DNA from: Protonemura montana
Lineage: Eukaryota > Arthropoda > Insecta > Plecoptera > Nemouridae
Length of the DNA stretch: 64,000 bases
Reading direction: 5' to 3'
NCBI GenBank assembly: GCA_947568835.1
Contig: OX387607.1
Location: forward strand, 7,635,201-7,699,200
A program made the translations under genes and the position numbers. Under the pieces are notes generated by a model. The model was not told the origin of the DNA, ran no database searches, and saw only the letters and a program-made list of their open reading frames with translations. Positions 17,552-28,225 of the stretch are shown here, piece by piece. Every line of letters begins with the position of its first letter. The first letter of the stretch is position 1.

Positions 17552-17623
17552 TCTAGAACCGGGATAGGAACCCGGGACCGCCCAATTTCGGGTCGGGTGC
17601 TCTAGCAAATGAGCTATCCGGGT
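17552..17623 (-). repeat. tRNA-like sequence, probable SINE head or pseudogene
   Basis: On the - strand a D-arm-like TAGCTCATTTGCTAGAGCA is followed by an anticodon-like arm and a T-arm with GGTTCCTATCCCGG, at the spacing of a tRNA. The two acceptor ends do not pair, so a functional tRNA is unlikely. Similar sequences lie at 59231-59303 and, as a fragment, at 11852. Confidence 0.5.
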
Positions 17624-17872
17624 ACACAGATTCCAGTTTTCGCCGGGTGGGATAAGGGATCTTCGCTTGCTGGTTTTAGCTCCGTAGTGGAATCACTAGA
17701 AAAACCAAAAACCCTGCAAAAAAACCCAGGTTGTATAACAACTTCATGCTTCTATCGGATAATTATATTATTTAAATCTATCCTCGTTTTGTGATAAATT
17801 ATCAGAGACAGCATATGAAATTTATTTCTGTATCTCTTTATTTAGCTCGGAAGCCGGAATCACAGAGCAAAA

Positions 17873-18322
17873 AACGAACGTTTTGGCGTGTTGGAAAGAC
17901 CGGTTCTCGTACCGAAGTTAAGAAACAGTGCGCTGAGTCAGGTATTGGATAGGTGACCGTCATATACATGACCAGTTCTGTTCGGGAGAGAGGTTGGAAG
18001 GATGAAAGTTACTTCAACAACTTCGTTCGCCTTGCTTATCAACCTCTCGACAGCATGGATTTGTGGTGAAATCCTGCTGTTCGAGTTGTACCGTCCTTCG
18101 GAAGGGTCGTTCAGCCGATTTCCTCTTGGTGCTTTTCGACAGGAGTAGGCTATGTACCGGTACCGTGTCCCCCCCCCCCCCCCCCCCATCTTTTCTAGAC
18201 TAGGTTAGGCTCATCATCATCCTCTTCATCATCCACTCATTTACCGACGCCATTAGACCAGTGCCACATAGCCAGATGTCAAAACAGTACGTCGTTAAAC
18301 ACCATAAATCAACCAATCAGTC
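17873..18322 (+). repeat. 5S-derived SINE, full length
   Basis: The head reads CGTGTTGGAAAGACCGGTTC, then GAAGTTAAGAAACAGTGCGC and ATTGGATAGGTGACCG. These correspond to the internal promoter region of 5S rRNA (box A-like AAGTTAAG, box C-like TTGGATNGGTGACC). The body and the 3' end CGTTAAACACCATAAATCAA match the family. A C run at about 18169-18187 replaces a short C/T-rich stretch present in other copies. Confidence 0.85.
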
Positions 18323-18485
18323 AACAAAGCAGAGCTTAAGCGTAGCCCCTGTAACTTTGTGAATAAAGTAAAGTTGTTATCACTATTGACACCTGAAGTT
18401 GATAACACCTGAAAGTGTGGAAACACCGTTTATGATTGGCTGGTCATCTTAAGTGGGCGCGTCAATCATATATCATATATCATAT

Positions 18486-19612
18486 AAGTAGGACTGCCTC
18501 AAGGGTCAAACATCTCTCCACTCCTATTTATATTATTCACAAACGACCTACCAACCAAAATACAGGAAGGGAAATTAACACTGTTTGCGAACGATACAAC
18601 CCACCTAGTAACCGCAGATAGCAATGACCTAAGCAACTGTGCTAATAAAGCAGTAAACGAACTAGAGCGTTGGAGTATTGACAACGGCTTATTTATCAAC
18701 AGAGACAAATCGGTTTTTATGAGGTTTTTGGCTTCCAAACAAGACCAGCAATTCTCTCCTTTAGTGAGACTCGAAGGAAAATGCTTAAAAGAAGTGGAGG
18801 AAACGAAATATTTAGGGGTTACCATCGACTTTAAACTGAATTGGAAATCACACATCAAAGGGGTTTGTAATAAGCTTGCTCCCAGAGCATATTTTATAAA
18901 AAGGATGATGAATGTTGTTAATTTCAAATTAGTGAAACCGCTATCGTTCTATCGTTCAATCACTATTAATGTATGGTATATTGCTATGGGGAGGCTCATC
19001 GCATGCCAAACGCGTATTCATTTTACAAAAGCGAACAATAAGGTACATGGCAAGAGCAATTAGTAGGTAATCCTTGCTCTTTAGTTTAAATCAAGGACTC
19101 GTGCAAACCTATCTTCATACGTTTTTCAATTCTAAGTCTACCTTGCATTTATATAGCTACATGCTCTAATTATGTACACAGTTAAAAACAGAAGTACAAA
19201 CCAATATAACGAAATGTATCACGATCATGACACGAGGAAAAAAAGACATTAGGGTTAAAAATTGTAAAAGAAGTACCCCCCTAACCTTAGGTTCTAAACT
19301 TTATAATATTTTACAAAAAAAAACTTAAAGAGTATTAATCCTGACGCTTTCTCACATTGATTTAAAGAATATTTAATAGAAAAATGTTTTTATTCAATTG
19401 ACGAATTCCTACAGGATTTAATTTATAACAAATAAGCTTATTTACTAATTTGGAATGTACCGACGCACTTTTGTAAACACTTCTGTAAATATTATGAAAA
19501 TATTATGTAAATATCATGACGTATTAATATCATGTTTATGTGATCAATCCATTAAAAAACACAATTTATTATTATTTATTATTATTATTATTATTATTAT
19601 TGCTAATTTTGC
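18486..19612 (+). mobile_element. Dead LINE, reverse-transcriptase C-terminal part
   Basis: The frame has the RT signatures GLPQGSNISPLLFILFTNDL and FANDTTHL, then ETKYLGVTIDFKLNWKSHI. The catalytic pair has become N-D, which should abolish activity. Reading is broken downstream. The 3' end is a (TTA)n tract at about 19568-19605. The 5' part is missing, as usual for LINE insertions. It is related to the LINEs at 30716, 51110 and 61105. Confidence 0.8.
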
Positions 19613-19782
19613 GATCATTACTTTGCGATGTTGATAACTTGATTTTGATCATTTTGAGACGGTACAACTTAAACACTGCTTTGTTTCTTGCTTTCTTTCG
19701 AACTATTTTTTTTTTAGCCGGTCAGGGAGAGAGCCAAAAAATTTGGAGTAAAATATTGATAATCACCGACAGAAATCTGTTT

Positions 19783-20042
19783 GATTTATTGATTGATTGA
19801 TGGGTTGACGCACTGTTTTGAAACGGGCCCTGTGGCACTAGTCTAATGGCGTCAGTGATTGTGTGGATGATGATGATGATGACGATGATGAGAAACATAG
19901 TCTACCGTTAAAGTAAGGAGGGGAAACTCTGTGCCGGCATGCCTGTCGAAAAGCACCAAGAAGACCACCCGATTAATTCGTCCATTTCGAAGAACATGTG
20001 ACGAAGGACATATGGGAATGTAAACGGTCAGCGATTATCATC
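19783..20042 (-). repeat. 5S-derived SINE, 5'-truncated
   Basis: On the + strand it starts with (TTGA)n, then TTGACGCACTGTTTTGA and GGCGTCAGTGATTGTGTGGA with GATGAT repeats, which is the reversed 3' half of the family. The 5S-like head is absent. Confidence 0.75.
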
Positions 20043-20665
20043 AATCGAAGGGAGTTACAAAAACAAACCTTATTTACAACCCTATCCCTATAGATTTATT
20101 AAACATATTAAAAAATCTCAAGTCCCAGTTGCTTGTATTAATTGTGTTAAAATTACCGGTTGACAACCAAAGTCTAAATATTGTATACATTTTCTCAATA
20201 TCAGTGTTTATCAAGCCTTAAAACGCCCCTCTTACCGCTGCAAAGACTTCCCGCCGAACATAAGTGTACCGAGAAATCCCTAAAAGCTAGGAATGTTCAT
20301 GGAATATTACAATAAACCGACTTTAAAACATTTTCCAGAAACAACAAAAACATGACATCGCAAGTTAATTCAACTGTCGAAAACATCCCAATACCTCTCG
20401 GAATTTTGTCAAACTTGGAAAGTTTGATTGTTTGATTTTAATTTGCCCGGTACTGCCTGGAAGTTGGCAGCGTGCACATGTTTATCTTTGTAAAGTTTTT
20501 ACTTCGTCAACAATTAGTAATTTATTATACCGCATATTATTATTACTATTATTACATTTATCTTAAGCCCATCACATTCTTAGGATTGGTTAAAACTGAC
20601 CAGAACTTTGCATAAACAATTCATCTTAGATAGATCAAGTAGAGAAGAAGTCCAACTTTGCCTAA
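20043..20665. other. Gene-less spacer
   Basis: No gene or known repeat was recognised. Confidence 0.45.
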
Positions 20666-20863
20666 GGATTCGGACAGCGTTCTCTGCTTGCCAAAAACCT
20701 TCCCCGCGTTTTCGTGCCCCTGCAAGGAGTCTTCCAACTAATCGAATGGCCCGTCACCAACGATCCTCCAAATCTGATTTGCATGCCGCTGTTAGCAGCT
20801 AACAACCCACATGTGCAATTGGTCTCGCTGAGGCTGATGAATTTTGGTTACCTTTCAAAGTAG
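20666..20863 (+). other. Coding-like open frame of unknown origin
   Basis: An open frame of 65 codons between stops reads with protein-like composition, for example LLAKNLPRVFVPLQGVFQL and DPPNLICMPLLAANNPHVQL. No ATG, domain or convincing splice partner was found. It lies about 400 bases upstream of the left receptor. It could be an exon of an unseen gene, a relic, or chance. Confidence 0.25.
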
Positions 20864-21170
20864 TTAGTTTATAAGATCACTTTCAAATACCACCTTCTCA
20901 ATAAGAATGACTACACTAAGACTGATGTTACCTCAGAAGTTCATCATGTTTGATCATGCTACGTTACCATGGGTCTGGAAAACCTAATCGCAGGCTTTTC
21001 AAGGCAGCCAGGTATGTCGATAACTTTGTTTAGATAAGATTCATAACCTTCAAAGTAAACCGACGCCACAAAAATAGAATAATCACAACATTGTTTAGTT
21101 GCGCAGTTAGGAAATCGAAAAGTATTAGGTAAATAACCTTAAACACCTGCTCGAGGTAATTTTAATATCA

Positions 21171-21178
21171 CTATACAA
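21171..21178 (+). promoter_or_regulatory. Possible TATA-like element of left receptor
   Basis: TATCACTATACAATC lies about 65 bases before the ATG, in the position of TATCACTATAAAAAG upstream of the right copy. The left version is degenerate. The call rests on this pairing. Confidence 0.35.
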
Positions 21179-21242
21179 TCAGTCTAGCTCCTTAGTCCAT
21201 GCTAGCACCGTGTTGGTTGGAACAATTTTGCAGTTGGTAAAA

Positions 21243-24200
21243 ATGTCTTTATCCCAAGTACTCTGCGTTTTATTATGGTTTGAATTTAGTTTTTGTACGA
21301 TAAAGATACCAACTACGACTCTATCGAAAGTGCTCAAAAAGGCAATGAAGCCAACCACAAATGTTGAAGACACAACGACGCAACCGACAACTCTAACCAG
21401 CATCCTCGAAGAGACCACTTCAATGATGATGGAATCCGAAGCATACGTGGTCAATTATAACGAGGTAATAGAAAACGGTACCATAGCTTTGGCAGCCGAG
21501 TTGGTGCGTGACCTTGGGACGCAAGAGACGAACAAAGATACACTACAAACACTAGTCGCAATTTACGCAGCAGCCCTAAGTTTAGATGAGACTACCTTGA
21601 TTTATGACTCCGACGTAAGTTACCAGATCCTGCAAGATACGGCAGACATCTTAGTCAATTTGTCTCTCAGAAATGTGGAACCATTGGCGCTCGAATGGGA
21701 GCCTGGTTCGGTACACTTTAAGATCATCAACCAAGTTGGACTCGATCCTGAATTTTATAAAAACTTCAATGGTGATATAATTCATGCAAACGGTGGATTA
21801 GAGATTCGTAGTATGTGTTTAGTATCTCAGTTTAATCACGTAGGTCTGGTTCTTTACCCTACTAATAGGAATCTGTTCAGGCCTTTGCCAAACGTTGAAC
21901 ACCCAATCACAAACTTTACAGTGTTCGACGTTGTCGTGGTAAACTACAAGAAAGACATCGACGCGCTGGAAAAAAATTCCTGCGATCAATTTTTTGACAT
22001 GGTCAATCTGCATTGGGTGTCCGAACTTCAGCCTCTGGGACTTCGCTTTGGGTGTGCGCAGTGGAACTATGACATCGAGGGCTGGTCTGCAAAACGCTGT
22101 TCAATAGAACCGGATGACTTTAACACCGGGTTTAGGTGCTACTGTGACATTCAAAACAACGGCAAGACGACACAGATAATTATCTATGAATATCTTGAAG
22201 ACACTGCGACGAATTTCTTGTACTTGCCATCGGAAAGTAGCGATAAAAACTACACAGATTTGCAGAAATTGAAAGAAAACCTAGATATGATAAGAGCTCT
22301 TGCTTTGATGCCGGAAAATTTAATTTCATTTGAAAGCCTTATTAATGATTTCCTGTCGACGGTGTTCTGTTTTCACAATGACTCTGCGTTGATTCAAAGT
22401 GCACATAACAGTAGCGTGATCAATGACATCGGCATCATCCTCTCTAACGTGATTCCCGAAAACGAGGGCAGCTTGATTGGCATAGGCAATGGCGTCATCA
22501 GCGGATTTGTTATTTCTAGAAGAACCTACAGGTACGATCCACCAATAGCTTTCATATTTTACGCAAATCACTCAAATTGGATGACCTACTACAGATCCAG
22601 GGAAACCATCGATGGACAAAAGATTTTCAGTGCTGAGGTAGAATACGCGGTGATCTTCTCGAAGTCTGTGGTGCGCCAAAACGCTCGATACGGCATCGTC
22701 CTGTACCCGCCTGGTAAGTTCTTCGAGGCGGCGAGCTTGATCGATGGCCACAAAGTGCTGGCAAGCCGCGTTCTGGACGTCGTGTTGACGCCGTTTGCGA
22801 ACACCGAGAGCGACCGCGACCAGCTCGTTCACATGTTCTTCAATACGACTGTTAACAAAGGATTTTTGTCCAGCTGCGCCTTCTGGCACGAGTCGCTTGA
22901 AAGTTGGACAACGAAAGGCTGCGCGGTGAACCCAGCATTTAATCGGGACGACTTGTGTACTTGTAATATGAGCGCAAGTTTCAACCAGTCTCGCACTCGA
23001 GGCCATTACATCAGCTTCATGTATCAAAACATTGACTACGAAAACAGCGATGACGGGCGATTTTTATACACGAGTGTCCAGCAAAACGTATTCGCTGTGT
23101 CTGTGCTAGCACTAGGCCAGCTGCAGCACTATCATTGTGGAGTTAGTGTCGTGAGCAGTGGAATGCAACTTCTTGTCAACATTTTGTCCAGTCCTTTTGC
23201 GACTTTAAGACTTAACGAGGGCATGAACGAGCAAATAATAAGCGACGCGCGCGCTATTATATTGTTGAACACCTGTAACGCAGGCCAAATGGGGCCTTTC
23301 TGTGATTCGGTAGGGACCTTGTGCGTAAACTCCAGCGATCCTTTTCACGAAGCAAAGTTCGTCGCTCTCTCCTATAACAGACTGGTGCCCATGTACAGTA
23401 CGAACAAGTATACGAGAGGAGATTACAACGAGACAACTGTATTCTCGCTTGACGTCTCTTATGCGGTTCATGTGTCCGACTCTGTTCGTACACAGAATAC
23501 TCGATACTCGTTCCTAGTCTACCCCGTGGACGTGTACCTGAAACATCTGCCAGACATTGGCTACAGAATCCTGACCAGCCGTGTGGTTGACGTTGTGTTG
23601 GTACCAGGTAACGCCACAGAAGTAGAAGACCAGTTCATCGAGATCTACCTTGACCAATTAATCTACAACAGCACTCAAGGTTGCGCCTATTGGAGCGAAG
23701 AAATAAACGATTGGGCTACCCAAGGCTGCCATATCTTCCAGGTACATTACTTGAATGTCTGCAATTGTAGTCTTTCAGCCAACTTTCTCCAGTCAAGATC
23801 TGGAAGTCAGTATTTAGCGTACACATACTCCTCCGCCTATTTTGACGACGACCTGTGGTTAAAACTCGGATCTGAATCTCTTACCGACGGAGGTGTAATC
23901 TTCAGTCAGAGTGCGGCACTTATTCATAATGCCTCCAGACTTCCTGTAGACGACGCGAGCATAAAAAAAGTGTTACAGATCTACTTGCGCGTCTTGTCGA
24001 TCGACGAGAGTATCTTGTACGAGCGCCAACTCGAGATAGCAGGGATAATACACGACATCACGATCATGATGCGTCGATACCGTTTATTGGAGACAAAGTC
24101 GCCTGTTCAGAGTTTCGGTATCCAAGGTTCGTGGAGCGTTAAAAACGCTGAAGTTTCCAAAGACCTATTTTCCAACGCTGTGCTCTCGTCAAACGTCACG

Positions 24201-25637
24201 AACGACATCTTGATGACTTCGGACATGTCACTCGTGTACCTTGCGCATCCTTCGTCTCCTGAAAAAATTCAACCGACTGGTATGTTCCTTTATAATGGTT
24301 TCAACGGAAAAACTAATTCTGAGATCCTTCAAATTACATACAGTTACAGCACGTCCCAGCTTTTCAAAACCAGTCCCGTTTTTGCCTGTCTGTTAGTCCT
24401 CAACGAAACCATAAAGGCACACCGCCTGTTGTTCACCATCTACCCAACTAATATATCGCCGTTCCCGCGAACCATGACGTCGTCGCCTATCTTCAACTCG
24501 CGCCAAGTCGACATCTACATGGATGTTTATAACGCCAAGGACAACAAACCGGTGTCGTGGAGTTTTGCAAGCTCGGAGGCACCCCTGAATGTGTTTTTCC
24601 AGCCCACGAAGAACCCCAAGAGTTATATTAAAGTGGGGTGCGCTTCATGGGACGAAACAAGGCTTGACTGGACCAACAACGTCTGCGTGCTTAACCAGAA
24701 CAACGTGACTATCGCAAACGTGACGTCGATGTACGTGTTTTGCCACTGCGATCTGACCAATCGCAGCGAGTCTCGTATCATAATGTACGAATACACGACG
24801 ATGGCAAACTTTTCATTCGTCGATGAACTCGATGCACAGCTCATAGTCTTCCTAATCGTTTCTGTTCTTTCTTTTTTCGGCTTTGTTTTCATTTTTGCCA
24901 CGGCGCTCACGTTCCCCAAATGGCGCGATGATCTCAGCAACAAGATTCTAATTCACCTCACCGTCTCCTCGGTGCTCTATCTCACTCTGACAGCTTTTCG
25001 CGAGACGCACGTCATATACTCGGACGCTAACCACAATAGCATCCCACTGATTGCGTTCACCGTGTGCGTGCACTATACGCGTCTGACGCATTTTTGCTGG
25101 GGGTTGGTCATGTCCGTACTACAATACAAGCGGTTCTCTAGCATAGTTGGAGCGTCATCGATACCTCACCTGCTCCTGAAGGTTAGTTTGTTAGCGTGGG
25201 GATGTCCAGCAGTTCCTATTGTTATTATGCTTTTATAGGACAGAGACACGCATTTTTGTAGCCCGAACAAGCTCACGCATCTTGTGTTGTACTTAGTTCC
25301 TGGCAGTGTTATTGCGGCGTTGAACTTTGGGTTGATGATTGCGATTGTATACTCGATAACGAACAAGTGTGGTAGAGGGGATGATTCCAACCTACAAAGA
25401 CATAATGTTTCGGATGCGGACCTGATGAAACGCCGACTGAAGACAATTACTCTCATGTTTTTCCTCTTTGGTTTTCCGACTGTGTTTGAAATGTCTAACG
25501 ACTTTGGGTCACACAACACGACGGTTGGCTTTTTTAGCAACATTTTGGACCCGTTTCAGGGATTTGTGTTGTTTTTATTTTTCATTGCCTTTAACGACGA
25601 TACTAGAACCAATTGGCTGCAGAAGATAGGTTATTGA
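21243..25637 (+). pseudogene. Adhesion-GPCR-like receptor with four GPS-like modules, left copy (one in-frame TAG)
   Basis: A single-exon frame of 1464 codons with one internal TAG at 25236-25238, where the right copy has TGG. As written, translation ends after TM4 at 1331 aa. Features: signal peptide, Thr-rich mucin-like segment, then four GPS-like motifs with first Cys near residues 271, 545, 814 and 1133 (GCAQW, SCAFW, GCAYW, GCASW, each with later W and C-x-C). A 7TM region starts near residue 1200, with adhesion-class traits such as LDPFQGFVLFLFF in TM7. The canonical His-Leu-Thr cleavage site is not intact: module 4 reads CDLT, modules 2 and 3 CNMS and CSLS. Many N-glycosylation sites are present. 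The start is the ATG after a non-ATG open lead; a leader ending at TTTTGCAG may be a 5' UTR intron border. The stop may be a null allele, a sequencing error or an edited codon. Confidence 0.85.
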
Positions 25638-25721
25638 GTTAATCACGAACATGTTGTTATAACTTTTAGGTGTTATACCTGACCTGTGCCCTGTGACTTC
25701 TCACTTGTACCATGTACGCAG

Positions 25722-26498
25722 TATCGGGAAGTGAGATCTTCCCTCCGAGTAACCGGAAGGTACTAACACAGCATCCCGATATGACGGCTATGTCTAATTA
25801 ACGGCTATGTGGGCCAATTACTATATCATGTTCACTGGGTCAACACCTGCACACGGCGATAGTATAACAATATGTGATGCGTACACCTTACTAAATAAGG
25901 GAAAGGATGATCATTATTAGATCCCTTTCACTGGTCACTAGACCTTTTCACCAACAAGGTTTGTACTATGTTATTTGACATGTTATCATTAAAAAAGGCG
26001 ACAAACGACCAAAATATAAGGGATAAGGGCGTAAAGCTCGGGAGTAATATACGAAATGTCGAGTAGAGATAACAGGAGTACAGAGCAGTACAGTGTAACG
26101 CGAAGTTGAGTTATCGTTTTGCCAAGTGTAAATTTTACAAATTATAACTAAAGTATCAAGCGTCGAATACAAGTGAATAAACCTGCGTTATTGTATCTTA
26201 ATGAGTAATCGCCTACTACTTCAAACCAGCAGTCCTGACTCCATCTGTGTACCTTTATCTGTCACCTCCTCCCGATCGGCTGTCAACTACTACCATTATG
26301 AGTTTCATTTATAACCTTTGATCAAGCTAGCGCCATAAACCTAGGGAACCCAACAACCCTCCATTTCTTCACAATTATCTGTAATCTCGGGAAGTCTTAG
26401 TAGCTTCTGGTCAGCTCGGTAAATATAGATCAGTGGTGGCAGCGGTTATCAATACCAGACTAATTCCTGTCAAGGTCCTCGGGCATTCCGACACGCAG
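25722..26498. mobile_element. Insertion of about 770 bases, LTR-element-like
   Basis: Comparison with the right arm, where ACATGTACGCAGCAACC is continuous, shows that this stretch was inserted. It is flanked by a direct ACGCAG repeat (25716-25721 and 26493-26498). Inside are an AATAAA signal near 26176 and a GGTGGCAGCGGTTATC stretch like the region after an LTR where primer-binding sites lie. No protein is encoded. A decayed or solo LTR retroelement is the best guess. Confidence 0.5.
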
Positions 26499-26577
26499 CA
26501 ACCGTGTTGGCTATGTGACAACTGTTGGGTAAATTAATCAAATTCAAACCTTACCAAACTAAACGATTCCTGTTCCA

Positions 26578-26662
26578 AACCTATAAACTACTTTGTCAAA
26601 GTAGTAAACTACTACAAAGTACTACAAACTACTACAAGTACTACAAACTACTACAAAGAAGA
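26578..26662. repeat. Tandem repeat of about ten bases (ACTACAAACT type)
   Basis: Short imperfect copies of ACTACAAACT/AGTACTAC lie just after the region shared with 37190-37290. The right arm has lost most of them. Confidence 0.6.
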
Positions 26663-28225
26663 AGCGCTGCTACTTCTTTGTATTTTTCTTGTAATTCAGC
26701 GGTCTTACTTTCACTGTTATCATAAGGTGTATAATGCAATTGATATAATTTGGTCTGCAATTAAATGCTACTAAAGGGAACTTATAATAAAAATGTCTTT
26801 TTAGATTTATACCTATGATATCGCAAATTATATTTGCATTGTGTTGTAGATAAGCGTTTTTTGTTTTGTCTGTTATTTAAATGTTTTTATTTTTGTAGTG
26901 GTGCACTTATGCTTCTTTGGTTTCTTTTGGTTCCCACAAAAACTTTTTTAAATTCGAACTGTTAAAATTTTACCATGTCAATTTAATCGGCGAGTGATAG
27001 TCATGCAATGTTTGGATATTTAAAACATAAACTATTTTAAGTTCAGAATTTTTATAGGTGTGCTGCAAATTCAGTTCTTTGGCCTGTATGATGCTAACAA
27101 GTAAACATAAAAAAGAGTAGTGTAGTCTTCGCTTCACTCGCTACACTCCTCAAAAAAAGTGTGCAAATGTGTGAAACCTTGTGATATTGCGTGGTTCTAA
27201 AACACCGTGTACCTGTTTACAATAAATACATAAAAATACAAATACATTGAATGCATATCAAAGCCTAGAACAGCGTTTGGCGTTATCAGGTCCTGTAACT
27301 TGCGGGAATAGTGGAACGAGGTAAATACCCGACACAGATACACTTCACGTTCGACTTACCACGTTTACTAGGTACTACAGCTCAGCAAATCTTACACCCA
27401 TGCTCCTCAGCGGCCAGCCCAAGACTTCCTATCCTAGATTAGCTCCTAGACAAAGGCTACGGTGCTAGGCACTCTACCACCAAGGGTAGAAACCTTTGTA
27501 CGCCCATTTAAACTAGTTTGTAGAATCCAACTGGCAATTACAAGGTCCAGGGATCACATCCCGGCACTATCGCACGTATATCCAGTCGCGCTTCCCTACC
27601 AAACTTCATTTTTTTGTTTGAGCTCCTGTGAGGAAACTCCAGACAATCCGAAAAAGAAAAATCTTGTAATCCTAAATTTATTCGTATAAAAATTAATATC
27701 TTGTTTTGTGCCTGTTTCTTTGGAAATGGACTGGTTTATTGCACATGTTTAATATGATGAGACAGTTGGGCTTTGGAGAGAGAAAATAGATTTTCTATTT
27801 TCACAAATCTACCTTGAAAGTCAGTCCTATCTGCAGACAACTTAACACGTGTTACTAGGAATGATTTCCGCGTTTGAGAAGAGGTGATGAATTAAAACTT
27901 ACAAACATGCCTTGCAAGACGATTAATCAAAAGAATTAAATACAGAAGACTTTATTTTGTTTCCAACAATGTTTTTTGAAATATAACGAAAACATTATCT
28001 GTGAACACACAATGGAAAATGTGGAACAGCGTCGTTTACCAACTGGCTTTTGGCTCGTTAACTCACGTAAACAAACTTAAAACATATGCAACATGCTGGT
28101 AATTAAGAGCGCTACTAACGGACTAAATATTGTTTTACAGTACCCCGTAAGAACATCTTGGTATTAACAACACTGTCTTTGTGGAATAACTTACAGCCAG
28201 ACATAGATACTGGCTTTGCCACTGG

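Larger units (their letters stand above)
21160..27945 (+). repeat. Left arm of large inverted duplication
   Basis: This segment is the reverse complement of 35165-41850 once later insertions are removed. Matching landmarks include the TATCACTATA upstream element, the entire receptor gene, and the flank with AACCGTGTTGGCTATGTGAC. Further on, the GTTTGGCGTTATCAGGTCC stretch and the ACTTACAAACATGCCT end also match. The left arm alone carries the insertion at 25722-26498. The right arm alone carries the LINE piece at 36393-37135. Confidence 0.9.

Noticed and set aside
17552..17623. Functional tRNA gene
   Set aside because: D and T arms look right, but the two ends do not form an acceptor stem; it was recorded as tRNA-derived repeat.
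27462..27689. Similar small frames at 27462-27689 and 35338-35679 as a gene pair
   Set aside because: They lie in intergenic parts of the duplicated arms; similarity follows from the duplication, and no start, domain or splice evidence exists.
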